Of a stretch of 24,969 bases of DNA, positions 1-19,900 are shown piece after piece. The translations under genes were made by a program, and so were the position numbers. The DNA comes from Phoronis ovalis (Eukaryota; Phoronida; Phoronidae). How positions within the stretch are numbered: position 1 is the stretch's first letter; the number at the start of each line of letters is the position of its first letter. The notes beneath the pieces are model-generated. The model made no database searches, had not been told where the DNA came from, and was given only the letters and a program-made list of their open reading frames with translations. The stretch lies in assembly GCA_028565635.1 (NCBI GenBank), contig JAOXYB010061056.1:1-24969 (forward strand), given 5' to 3'.

Positions 1-177
1 CCCTGTACCAAATACGAAGATGATCTGACAAAAGCTGAAGCCGTTATAGCAACACAAAGAAAAGGTTACATACGCCAACGACAACGCCGCATAGGGTACA
101 GCTATATGCCCATTCACTATTACATAGTGATGGGCATAAAAATGATGTATGTAATGAAAAAAATAAAATGGGAATGA
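1..177 (+). CDS. Possible 3'-terminal exon fragment of an unidentified gene, open from the window edge to a TGA
   Basis: The first frame is open for 58 codons from the window edge to a TGA at 175-177, with no start codon inside that is clearly used. It contains a basic stretch around residues 14-30 (AVIATQRKGYIRQRQRR) that weakly resembles a calmodulin-binding IQ motif but lacks the canonical Gln after Ile. The rest, residues 31-58, is hydrophobic and lysine-rich and runs through a hairpin repeat, so it may be non-coding. RUVBL2 is transcribed in the opposite direction and its last exon must lie further left, so a real gene here would overlap the RUVBL2 tail on the other strand. I do not recognise a family. 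A chance open frame is the main alternative. Confidence 0.2.
   Translation, partial: PCTKYEDDLTKAEAVIATQRKGYIRQRQRRIGYSYMPIHYYIVMGIKMMYVMKKIKWE
105..138. repeat. Near-perfect hairpin, 15/16-nt arms
   Basis: The arm at 105-120 is complementary to the arm at 124-138 with a single bulged T, leaving a 3-nt loop (TAC). The arms read TATGCCCATTCACTAT and ATAGTGATGGGCATA. It lies beyond the last visible RUVBL2 exon. It may be part of a small palindromic repeat. Confidence 0.6.
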
Positions 178-264
178 GGGCTATTTTTTTTTGAAAATAG
201 TAATTTTTAGTCGAGATAATTTGTATTTTATTAAAAAAATTACAAAATTTATAGAACTTGTTTA

Positions 265-7614
<7,350 letters not shown>

Positions 7615-7854
7615 CTTGCACTTTTTTTAACTTGAAAGGACCTCTAGCGGTAGCTTTATTTGCTATGGTGACAACAAATGCTGACATTTTCTTACAGTAG
7701 TGCACTCAATTTTGCAGACAATTTTCCATTTTTCTTCTAAAAAGTAACCAGCACCAACATGCCACCATTAAAAGAATTACAATTAAGTTTTACGATTTCT
7801 ATATCCTCGTCTTTATCGATATAGAGTGAAAGTCACCTTGGCGGTAAATTCTAA

Positions 7855-7862
7855 CCAATCAG
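7855..7862 (+). promoter_or_regulatory. CCAAT box
   Basis: CCAATCAG is the strong form of the NF-Y binding site. It lies about 140 bp before the SLC6 start codon and 240 bp before the RUVBL2 start, a usual place for this box. Confidence 0.5.
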
Positions 7863-7879
7863 AGTGCATTATCAATTTG

Positions 7880-7885
7880 CACGTG
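7880..7885. promoter_or_regulatory. CACGTG E-box
   Basis: This is a palindromic bHLH-zip site (MYC/MAX/USF class), just before an AT-rich GTATAAT. Vertebrate RUVBL2 is a reported MYC target and partner, so the site is plausible, but binding is inferred. Confidence 0.4.
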
Positions 7886-7996
7886 GTATAATCCATTCAT
7901 AAGAAACAATGCAGACATTACTACAGGTTTGACTTTGAGGCTGAGGTTGAAAAGAAGTGCTCTCTCGTGGAGCTAAAGAAAAAACAGAAATATTGA

Positions 7997-10900
7997 ATGC
8001 AAATGGCAAGAATGGATCAATTGGACAGAAATACATCATCGGCAGCGTTATTACCGGTAAGTAGACGACTTGTAATGTTTATTAGAGTAAAAATAAGGTC
8101 ACGCCCAATTTGTTTTCATTCACCGTTCTTTCAACACGTGGGCAGCAACGCCAGACATATTTAGATAAATCGATATGTTGTTGTTATATGTTGTAAAGGA
8201 TAACCTCGGATTGCATCATCATCTACCATGACAATGGCAGAATATCCCCACGGTTAAAGACATTTCATGTAACAAAGTAAATAAATGTGTAATATTATTA
8301 ATAGCATTGTTGTCATGTTTTTTCGCGCCAAATAAAAAATACACATGGTCATGCCATGGCCATAAAAAGTACAAGGTGTAGTCTGCCACGTTATAATTGA
8401 CGGATGATTAATTTTGTATATCTGTCTCTTACGTTTACAATAACATTCTGTGTCTGTCACTATGACCGGTCACTGTCTGCATAGAGATTTTTCAAGATTT
8501 GGCCATAAACCAAACCTGCCATGTGAACTGGCATATGGCCAAAAAAGCGTTTTGAATGTCTTCCTGTAGTAGTTAATGAATATTTAAGTTAAATATTAAA
8601 TATTTATATTAAATATTGTTTAAAAATTGAAATTTATTAAGCCTTCAATTTGTCCACTCCTCTAAGATGTAACATTAAAAAAACAAAGTAAAAAATGAAG
8701 CCAAAGTAAATATTGTGGTTATAGTATGAATGATTAGGTAGTTCAGTGCAGCCAAAGAATTTAGTACAGACAAAGGAATTCAATTGATATTACGGTATGT
8801 CCAATATATTGGCGGTAAAATTAAGCAAATAATAGTGTATAACAAACGGCATGTGACTTCGGTAATCATAGACCTTATATCTGACATGTTGGTCCTCAAA
8901 CTTTCCTACACAAACCTGTATGTAGCAATACTTCAATGTTATTAGTATCAAGTAAAGACAGAAAAATGTCCCGGGGGGGGGCAGTCAATATCAAAGTGGT
9001 ACGCATGTTCCAACAAAAGGGTACGTTTTTCGAACCGCCGGTGCGTAATGCACGTTACGCGTTTAGGGTCTGGTTTTTTTTGGCTAAAATAACGAAAGGG
9101 GTTGTTTTTTGGAAGGGTGTTTTTTTCCAAAACTCGCTTCCTTAGGGTGTATTTTTTTCAGAAAACTCACTTCCTTAGGGGTGTATTTTTTGCAGAATTT
9201 CACTTCGTTAGGGGCATTTTTGAAAAACCATGTTAGAACATGGGTACCCTCTTTCATATTGATTGCTCCCCCCCCCCCCCCGTAAAAATGTACGAGTACA
9301 AACATTAAAAATTGGTGAACATCAATGTAGACAGCATTACGTAAATGTTGTGTCTACTTTCTAATAATAATAACAAATTAATACCAGTTTGTATTGTTAT
9401 ATGACAGTATTCATCATACCAGTGACTTTTTGTTATATTCAAAACGCTAGATTTTTACTAGAAAAATGTTGGAACCATATACATAAGATATTGGGCCTAT
9501 GATTAGGACTTACCCAGCATTGACTAGCAAGGGTACAATTAGGAAATCTCATGGAAATAGCTCTGTCTTGTCTAGTCAGTAAAAATCGGGAAAGATTTTC
9601 TTCTCGACCTGCACTGATATGTTTTGGAAATGTAAATTACCCAGACATAGTGTTATTAGTAATGGATATTACAAATATTGTCACTTGCCACATCATACTA
9701 GAATGTTTATCACATTTAGCTATGACAAGCTTTGGTTTAAACATTGCTATACAAATAATGATATGCAAATTTTGACTGTCAGTCTGTGTATGAAAGTCTG
9801 GTAAGACCATGCCTTTATTTGCTAACAGTGTTCGGGACGTGGAAATTCTGATGATTAAGCATGACAAGGAACTTTTGAGCACAAACTACGTAATGTAAAT
9901 CTTCCAAAATCCTTGAGTCTTAGAAAAAATCCACATGTTGAGAGAAAATTTCCAAGACAGGGTCTAATATTCTATGGGATGGGAGAAAATGTCAGGGCAA
10001 GAATCTGTTAACTCTAAAAATACCTAAAAAGAAGTCTGGAGCTAATAGTTGTTTGCTAATAAAAGGGATGCATGTATAAACTCTTTTTTATTTAAAAGAG
10101 CAAATTCAAATTATTTGGATATACATATCGTACGTACTTTATTATCATTTTTTTTAATTTAGCAATGGGAGGTTTCTATATTAAGTTTGTTTATTAAAAA
10201 TATGTTATTGTTTTTTGGATATATTCCTAAGATTACCTGATGGGTGTTAAAAAATTGGAAAAAACACATCACTACCAATAAAACAAGTGCAGGCTAAATT
10301 TAAGGTACACGCACACAGTTCAAGCAAATTAAAAAATAGGTTTGTTGACATTCCTTTCACTGTTGTCTGTCTCACATAGTAACCACTATTTCTGATATGC
10401 AACTTATTATTTAATTTTCTTGTCTACATTTCATGTGGCGTTGCACTTAAGTTAACTTTTAAAAATGCTGGCATTGACACTTTCATTTTGGTATTAGTAT
10501 TCCATAATTTGAAACAAACTTTATTCCACAGAGGGTGTTCCGCCCTCGGGGACAAAAAAGTGGAGTATTCCAATTGAAAGAAGTGTAAAATATTGATAGT
10601 CGTGGCATGAATGAGAAAAAGGTTTTACGAAAATAATATGCAGAAAGAATTTCACTGTAATATTGGGAATGTTTGGACAATTTAATTCTGACTAATCATT
10701 AATGATACCAGTATTGTAATTGTTTTAATGAATGCAGCAATATTGTAGCGGGTGGCAGCTGGTAAAAATTAGTATAATATTATGCCCAACATGTTATGCA
10801 TGTTGCAGAGGTCTACTGGCATTATTTACAAGACAGCAATTTCCATCATGATTTGCAGCCACCCAGAAAGTTTGTGGTATATATATATATATATATAAAA

Positions 10901-13900
10901 AAAATATTTAGTATTGTAATTAATAATTCTTGCTACATTCATACCTATATTAATTGGCACCCCTCCAGATTTTAGTCCAGTTACCATTTTTGAGGTTCAT
11001 TCGGAAAGTAAATTATATTATTTGTTCCCATGCAAGTGGAATTTTCAATAAATTGAATTTTGAAACGTGAATTCTTGTTAAAATTAAAACCACAACCACA
11101 TGCACTTAAAAAGGCACATGATGCAATATTTATGTTGATTATCCAGTAAGAATTCTTAATAAAAATGCCTGAAAACTAAATACAACATACCTAATAAGAT
11201 GTATTTTATAAACCAGATTCATTTGTGCAAGATGTGTTAAGATATGGCGCTGAATCTGCACCTCATGTATCGCATGCTAGTCTCAAAATAAAACTGAAGT
11301 GGTGAGAATGGCATTTTGCTATTAAGTCTGAACTTACACAATTTTCTAATTCCATTTGAAGAATCCTCCTGCTGGTTTTTAGTATTGAAGCTTTGGACAT
11401 TCCTTGTTTAAATGAGAAGCGGATTTGCTATCGAATAATATTCTGACATCAAATAGGGTTTTCAACATCCAAAGGCTTCAATGCAGTATCGGAATTTTTT
11501 GTTAGTTTGGGTAAATTAGGATTGTGGCTTTGAAAAATTAAAAGTTGTTGCAATGTTGATATTAAAAACTGCATGACAAATACCAGTTTTTCAACTTCGA
11601 TTGGATTCTATGTGTGAATATGAATGGGTAGTTAAGACAAAAAGTAGCTAAGTGTTTATAAACATATAGTACTTCCATGCTACCAAAATCCATACAAACT
11701 TATTGATTACCATCTCAAGCTTGGCCTTTTTATTGTGGTTTACATTTTCAGTTCAGTCTGTTGCAGTATTGATTTTCTCATAACTATGACATTGTTTGTT
11801 TACATGAGGCTGTGTATCATGCTCTACATACAGATGCCCATTTTATATTGAGAAATGGTACTCAGTACAAGTACTGTTTTTTTTAGAAATTGTTGCTGTA
11901 AATTATTACAATTTCGTCTGTTTTCGTTAAGCTCCATTTTGTAGGCATTTGGGCTGATATTTAAGAATTAGTTTGACATTAACAGCGATACATATTTTTT
12001 CTGCTGTATATATTTTCGTGTTTGCATTCCTGTCAAGGCTCATGTTTTACCCTGAAGCCTCTTTATAATAGCATGCAAAACTTAACTTAAAAACTATGCA
12101 ATATATATAATTATTAAAAAAACATTAGTACTAGTAAATTATCCTCTTCAACTTTTACCACTTCTTTAAAAATACAAAGAAACACTACTCAATATCCTAC
12201 CTACCATGACAGAACCACTGCCCCAAGACATGGTACTGGGGATTCTGGTCTGCTCAGATTGTCCTGCATATTAATTGCAATATGATGCATTAATTCTATC
12301 TGTATAATATTTAAAAACACATGCCCAGAAAAAATTTCCCTTAGACATGTCAATATACAGAATATAAGAAAATTTCACTTCTGTTTTATGACTGAATATA
12401 AATCTAAAAAAGAGTTAGTTTTGATCAAAAATGTTCGGATGTAAGTCTACTATATCAGGTGAGGATGCACTATATCACACAGACTGACAAACACTATATA
12501 ATAGGATGTCTGGGTGTCATCATTCATACATTTACGTATAGGGTCATGGCCTCCTAAGAGGTTTATAAGGTAAAATATTATGCAATGGTTTTGTGTATAT
12601 TTCACTGAGACATTAGTAGGTGGTCTTAAGGTGTACGTACCCCTGCTGTACCAATCACAGAACATTACCTGTAACACACCTCCAGGCTTTGAAAAAAAAA
12701 TTGAATGAATGCCAACTCAAACAAGCTAGTGAATAAACTATGGATTATAATAATAATACCTTTGTATAAATTAATTAGGTTAACTTAATCTTACAAGTAA
12801 CTCAGCCCAGGAGTTCCATTTTGTAAACAAAAGTGTATGTGATATTTTGAAGGCAAAATATACCTTTCTATATTTACATACAGATAGTATGCAAGTTCTT
12901 GACCTTATGTGGAGCAAATAGACATAATGTGTTAATAATCAAGAGTCTAGACTAGCAACTGGAACACTGACCTCAGTTCCTTTGAGTAAAACTATTATTT
13001 TCCTATTATAAGCTAAATTGTCTGAAACAAGTAATTTTTAGTAAAATATTTGAAACACAAAAAAAAAAAATATTGGTTTTAGAATATTTTACTGCATGTA
13101 TATGTTTTAAATTAATTAGAAAGGAGTTTTGAGGTTTTCGGGGAATTTTTTATCAGAGCACTTGAATGATGATATATGGCAATATTAACACATGTTGTGC
13201 AGAGCAGTCTGAGTATAAAACACAAAACTGATAATGATTGAGATCACATTTGCAACATCAGTGTTTATATAATATATATTAATCAAAATTTAAAATATGG
13301 TATACTACTACTATAATATAACATAATAGGAAATATGAATTCAAACTTCTGTTTTAATATAGACATTAACACAGGTTTTTCTGACTGCATTAATAATTTA
13401 ATGTAAAAGAACTAAAAATTGAACATTTGTTATAGATTTCATCTGCCATGCCCTATAATTTCAATGTCATATGTCTATCTAGGTGCATTGAAATACATAT
13501 ATATTTGAATTCTATGTATTTCCATTCATATAGACAAAATAGTATTGAGTGATTTTTTTAAACAAAATATAACATTAATATGACCGTTTGTTAATAGTTC
13601 AGTTATGTCCCCGAAAAGATCATTTTACATTCTCTTGTTTAATATTTAATAATAATACATAGTATTGGTATTATGGTGCATTATTCTCGGGAGTTTTGAT
13701 ATTATATTTACATGTTCCAATTCTTATCTTATGTGGTAGCAGAAGGAAACATCTAAATTTTATTAATAGATGCAAAATGCACACGACATACCCCATACAG
13801 AAATAGTCCGACATAATTGATCTAAAGCCAGTATAGTTGTGCTCCACTTGAATGCCTTTTTATAACAACAACTACTGAATAATTATGTTACACTTTCACA

Positions 13901-16900
13901 TAATTACACCTGTATCATGATTCAGCTCCTGTTTCACTATCTAATTTTCATGACATGCAAAGTCAGACAATTAATAATACTCTATGTGGGTTTTTCCGTT
14001 AGCGCAACATCAAGGCTTTCATATGAAGGTGGCAGGCGACAAAATTTAAGCATAGTTGAAAGCTCTCAAAAAGCTGCGAGAATTTGAGATTTCATGTTTT
14101 CTCATTTTTTTAAGAATAAAATGAATTAAAAAATTTAAAATGCCGAAATTTGAAGCAGTCTCGTCCGTTAAACAAGTTTTTTGTCTCGCCTACAAGTATA
14201 AATCGTAGTGGTATTATATACTGGTGTATTTAATGTTATGTACTGTTAGTTCCTAAATAAGAAATGGCAGTTAAAAATAATCATGCTTTACATATATAAA
14301 ACTACAAAATATTTAAGTAATGTGACATTAATAATAATTAATCTTTAAATGTTTCAAAACACTGTGGTAACTGTGTCTGGTATGCAAGCAGAATTCATTT
14401 TACTCAGACATGTCTTCATTTAAATATATTATAAATGTTTTTTCCAACACATCTAACTCGGGCTACAGGTTATGCCAGTTACGGGTTGTTATTTTACTAT
14501 AGGCGAATGACATCCAGCAAAAAATATTGATGTCAGACAATTTTTTTTTAAAGTTTGATTAAATATGCAATATGTGTTATTCATGGGTGGCTAGGTAAAA
14601 GTTTAATGTGAGGTCATCTCAGGTTTTGAAAGAAACCCTAGAGTAAGTTCACAGTTTTTCCATTTTAATTAAATAAACATAAATGACAGTTGGATTTTAA
14701 AACCATAGTACAAGAATTAAATGATAATAATAGTTCCAATCCAAGTGTTCCTATACATTCAGACATCATTGGCTTGTTGCCAAATACTGTGACATGCATT
14801 AATTTTGTAACCATAATAATTGTACATTATTAAATGTCACATACTGTAGTACTGCAAAAAAAGGCTTGTAATGCCATTTTGTTTTAAAGTACACAATTCT
14901 CCAAATAATGTTTATCCAAACATTTGCTTTTAGATTATTTCCATATCAGCCACTCATTTTCTTCCAATTTTGAAACAAAATATCGTTCAGACCAACCTTC
15001 CCCAAATCAGACGTAATAAGGGCAAGGTCATAATGTGAAAAAGTAGAACTTTTCTCCTAATTACACATTTTGTCTAGTCTTAATATGTATTAAACTAGGG
15101 TACCATCTGCTATCTAGAATGATGTATTGCTGTATGGTACAGATATAGCCTACCTTGATATAATCTATATCCAGCAGGTAATAAGGATAAGCTGCATAGG
15201 CAATATTCTACTGCATCCTTTAACATACATTTAATAAAATTATTTATATGTATTAATACCTTTGTAGAGAAATCAAAGTGTGTTGTCTGACACTTCTGTT
15301 ACTCCTGAACCCATAGAAGATAATGCAAGTAATAATTCATCAGAATCCATTGACGATTATGTCTCGAGTAAACAGACTATGCTTAAAAAATCGAATAGCA
15401 AAGAATTGGAATCCTCTGCAGAGGCTGCAAATGAACGTGGGAATTGGAGTGGACGGTTTGATTTCTTGATGTCTTTACTTGGCTACTCTGTCGGTCTTGG
15501 GAATGTATGGAGATTTCCTTATTTAGCATATAGTAATGGGGGAGGTAAGCTTTTCACACTGATTATATATATATAGTAATTAAAGGGAAATGAGTGCTAC
15601 ATAACCTAAGGTTATGCATACAGAGTTCAACAATCAATACATATTCCAGGGCTAAAGTTACGTTATACTGCATGGCCCCAATAATGTATATGTTTATTGT
15701 TAATAATTTTTCGTGGTTTGTGCACCCGAATACTGCTGTAAACACTTGCTGCATTTCCGGGTAATAAGAAATGATTTATACCACCTCTATAGATGGAAGG
15801 TGAGAGTTTTCACATCACGATATGAAACTTGGTTTAGCTGGTGCCATGGGTTAATTCCTACTTACAGACAGACAACAAATGGAAAGTTTTCACACTTAAT
15901 TGCATTTTCCCCTTGTGTTTCATAGGGTGTGGTGGGATCACATCCTAGTTGTTATCATGATAACATGTCTTAAGTGTGTGTGTATACTAGTTGTAGAATA
16001 AGCAACAAGTAATCATAACCGCTAATAATGGGAAATCACTGACTATGGAAAAGTGTTGGAATACATGTCCTAGCTGGTAATGCAGCATTCTTGTTCAAAT
16101 ATTGCTTGTAGTTCTACTATTTGACAGCATTGTATCTACATAACTGTTTAACTAATTATTGTATATGCTAACTTTTTCAGGTGCCTTTCTCATTCCTTTT
16201 GTTATTATGTTAATTTTGGTTGGAATTCCTCTCATGTTTATGGAATTAGCATTTGGACAGTATGCAAACCTTGGACCTGTTGCCGTCTTTGAAAAATTCT
16301 GTCCATTGTTTCATGGTAAGAATTTAATTCTCTTGTACAAGCGCTTGATAATACTGACACGTTACTTATTTTGCATCAGTTAGGTATCACTATAAAAGGT
16401 CAAGAAACAGCATCTCCATAACCCCCACGACCACTCCCCTCAATTGCTTGAGCATGGTTTACTTAAGCTCTCTATATAGGGATGTGCCGCTACAGTGGAT
16501 CTGGTTTTTGACCAAATTAGCAGAGTGGATACCATTTTTTTTTAATAAATAAGCTGAGTTGATCTAGTTTTTGACAAAAAATATATTGGTTTTCAAATGC
16601 ACATAAAACTAGCAAATAATGTTTTTCTAACAAGAAAAAGTGAAGTAAACCGGGTTTTTTTGACTGGAAAAATTGTTCAGATGATCCGGTTTATAACCCT
16701 GTGCCACACACCCCTACCCAAAATTTTGTACAAAGTACCCCTCACCCCGGGGGGTAAATTCTATGCATATACTTCCTGGAATCAAAGTTTACTGGTATAC
16801 CTATGTAACGAGTATTAACTTGTATTTCTGCTGGTGTTTGCTATAGTTGTTGATGTCTGATTTGTTTAAGGTTTGGGTTTTGGAATGGTTGCTGTATCTG

Positions 16901-19900
16901 CTATTGTTGGTTTGTATTACAATATGATCATTGCTTGGACAATATTCTACCTGGTAGCCTCCTTCAACAGTGAGCTGCCATGGGAACGTTGTAATCCAGA
17001 CTGGAGCTCCCACGGTAAATATGAATACCTTGTTATTGTTTCAAAGAACTGATGCAAGTTAGAGCAGATAATTGTTTTATGAGGGAATCTAAAATGCATT
17101 CTAAGTTACACAGCGATTGTACATGCTATATGTGAAACATGTTTAGATTATTAATTAAAACAGTGTTTCATTTTTAAATGTTTTGTCTTATGCCTTATGC
17201 TAACAGGAATCAGCTGGCAAAATGTTCTACTGGAAGAGTAGGGATCTTTTATTAGAAGAAATATTGGAGAATGATCTAAAAATCCCATATGACTTTGGAC
17301 AAAAATCTCACTTAATTTTTTTACTTTCAGATTGTTATGCATTTAAAGAAGCTGATTTGTGTAAAGTTCAGAATGGTAGTGTTTATTACAATGCGACTTG
17401 TTTTAATAGTACAATGTCAGAAAGTTATAATTTGTATGAACTCAGCAAAAACATGACAAAAAGACCTCCAGCAGAGGACTATTTCAAGTAAGATATTTGA
17501 GTGCTTTCCTTGTGCATTTGTTAGTCATTGTTCTTTGAGCAACTTTGTTGTTTAATGTAAATGGTAGTTTCTCTGAGATAGTGAGGCAAAATTCAATGCA
17601 TTTAAAAACATCCATTGATTCAGAATTGTTTTATGATGCAGATGTTACTGTTAACCTACAACGGTGAATATCTTAAGGTACAAGTTGTTATTTTCATAGT
17701 AATTATGTCCTTGGTATCTCTGATGGTGTTGAAAATATGGGAGAAATAAGATGGCAGTTGGTACTGTGCCTGCTGTGTGCGTGGACTATTGTCTTCCTGT
17801 GTCTATGTAAAGGCGTCAAATCCTCTGGAAAGGTAAAAATGGCATTTCTTTGACATGGGCTTTGGTTGGTCGTTGTCACTTCTAAGTGAAAGCTGTGTAT
17901 ACATGGGCAGGTAGTTGCCAATATGTTCCAATAAGATTTTTTCTAATAGTTGGTGAGTGTTGCCTTGCAAAGTAGATTTAAATCACTGCACAGGATTTAA
18001 ACCACCTTGCTCAGTGATACATGTCGGCAGTTTTTTCCCTCCTAATTATATGAATATAACGTAAAAGTACAATAGCGGATGAGACTACCAAGAAACAGAT
18101 TGATAACGGACTGGTTGTTTAATACTTAAAACATTTGTTGGAGTTTTTTGGAGTTAACTACATTTGCTCATGAATGTTATTGACTATGTATAAACAGCAT
18201 GATTTATTAAACTATTCCCAGTAATACACTATTTAAAGTAAATCTGTCACTGATTGTTTATTTGTATGTTTCAGGTGGTATACTTCACAGCATTGTTTCC
18301 ATATGTTGTGCTCATTATTTTGTTTTTTCGTGGAGTTACCCTGGAGGGCTCTGTGGATGGTATCATATACTATCTCACTCCTAAATGGGAGAAATTAACT
18401 CATGCTAAGGTAAGATAGATTGTCAAGTTAAGATATTGTGATGTGTACACAAAAATACTATAGAAAAGATTCCCAGAAATGTTTTTCATTATATATATAT
18501 ATGAAAGTGTAAATGCTTCTATTCCCTGTGTTTCTGCAACTAATGCTTTAGGAAATTACATGGTGAATACATAAATATTTTAACAATTCAGTAAATGCTG
18601 TTACAGGTCCTGAAATATATTAACTGTTTGAAAACTAATAAAAATTGGTGAAATGAAAAGAAAGCGAAACAATACCAGATCTTTCATGCTTCTAAAGGCA
18701 AATTAATGTTGCAACAGAGCTTTACATCCTAACATGTTTATTATTGCATTTCATTGAAAAATGTTTTGTACATAAATTATTTTTAAAAAACTGAAATTAG
18801 CATCTGTATATGTTTACGACATAACAACACCTTGCGATATTCTATACAGGTTTGGGTAGATGCCTCCGTACAGATTTTTTTCTCCCTCAGCCCAGCATGG
18901 GGTGGTCTCATCACTCTCGCCAGTTATAACAAGTTTGACAACAACTGCTTCAAGTGAGTAGACAAGAGAAATGTGTGATATTGCCCATTTTTTGAAAATG
19001 TTCTATTTGGGCATCAATAACACGAAAACTCGTTAACAGATTTGGAATTATCACTTGTTCATTGGTAAACTTTATGTATAATCCTGGAATTATTTAATTC
19101 TTGTCAAATAGTACCTTTAATACCTGGTTTCCTAATGAGAGTTACCAACAGATAAATGATTTTCTGTCGACATAGCACTTGGAAAACACTATTTCCTATC
19201 TAAGTGATGCACACACACACACACACGATATACTTGGCTTTATATTCTTTTCCGAGTGTACTGCCAGTAACTGATATGGATTCAGCTCTTGATTACTATT
19301 CATTACTATGCACCACACTCGAGCTGGAGAGTCTCTACGTTTATTTCTACTTTCAGGGATTCTCTTATAGTCTCGATTGGAAACATCTGTACCAGTATCT
19401 TTGCTGGGTTTGTTATATTCTCCATTATTGGGTTTCTAGCATTTGAACTCGGCACTGATGTTGATAAAGTTGTTGACCAAGGTATGGCATAAATATTATA
19501 CATGTGTCTATGTAAACAATATTGTTATACATTACAGTAGTGTTAACATGTCTTTATCATATTTGCATATTAATTGTTCAGTACATTTTAATAATGTTAT
19601 AAGCCTTTTAAATGGCATGTAGTTGGGATAAATGTAGATAATTTCTGTAAGTTGTCATTTTGCATTTCGGGTAATAATTAACTGCTTCTTTTTGTTTATA
19701 ATTAGGTGCTGGTCTTGCATTTATGGTGTATCCTGAGGTTGTTACCAGACTACCAATTTCTCCACTGTGGTCTGTACTGTTCTTCGTTATGCTGCTCACC
19801 CTCGGCTTAGGCAGTCAGGCAAGTTTTAGTTTTTCATAACTATAAATATGTTAAAAGGTTTTATATTATTAAATACTGTTACTGTTAAGATTGTCCGTAG

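Larger units (their letters stand above)
7615..7996. promoter_or_regulatory. Candidate bidirectional promoter between RUVBL2 and the SLC6 gene
   Basis: The two start codons lie back to back, 382 bp apart, so both 5' UTRs and core promoters must share this interval unless further upstream exons exist. It contains TATCGATA (7814-7821), CCAATCAG (7855-7862), CACGTG (7880-7885) and GTATAAT (7885-7891). A short upstream frame ATG...TGA (7909-7932) would sit in the SLC6 5' UTR if transcription starts before it. Transcription start sites cannot be placed from sequence. Confidence 0.6.
8057..15267 (+). other. SLC6 gene intron 1 (7.2 kb)
   Basis: The donor CCG|GTAAGT follows the first coding exon and the acceptor TTTGTAG|AGA precedes the second; both are at phase 0, and a stop (TAG) just before exon 2 forces a splice there. 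The intron holds a MITE-like element at 8970-9283, a (TA)10 tract at 10878-10897, a short GAGGG/CCCTC hairpin near 10531-10547 and a weak inverted repeat at 14031-14193. Apart from these it is AT-rich sequence in which I see no coding exon. Alternative first exons or enhancers inside it cannot be excluded. Confidence 0.75.

Noticed and set aside
7660-7680. RFX X-box-like sequence in the shared promoter (TTGCTATGGTGACAAC)
   Set aside because: The half-sites are spaced wrongly for the GTTGCCATGGCAAC consensus.
12208-12280. ATG-led frame [10 protein letters not shown] as an alternative first exon of the transporter
   Set aside because: It meets TAA after 22 codons, and the only GT inside (GTACTG) is a weak donor.
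12450-12677. 75-codon minus-strand open frame in SLC6 intron 1
   Set aside because: It has no family resemblance, no good splice sites and no neighbouring exon.
15280-15576. Transporter beginning at a GTG at 15280
   Set aside because: Nuclear animal genes do not normally start at GTG. The frame is closed by TAG at 15265-15267, which is an acceptor, and exon 7997-8056 supplies an in-frame ATG with a GTAAGT donor.
17207-17330. Possible extra exon in SLC6 intron 4 (AACAG|GAATCAG ... and an ATG-led frame FYWKSRD)
   Set aside because: Reading from exon 4 into it meets TAG after about 11 codons. The ATG-led frame only joins exon 5 by reading through its acceptor. Direct splicing of exon 4 to 5 gives the correct Cys spacing.
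19204-19446. 80-codon open frame over a CA repeat
   Set aside because: It runs through the intron 8 acceptor in the wrong frame relative to exon 9.
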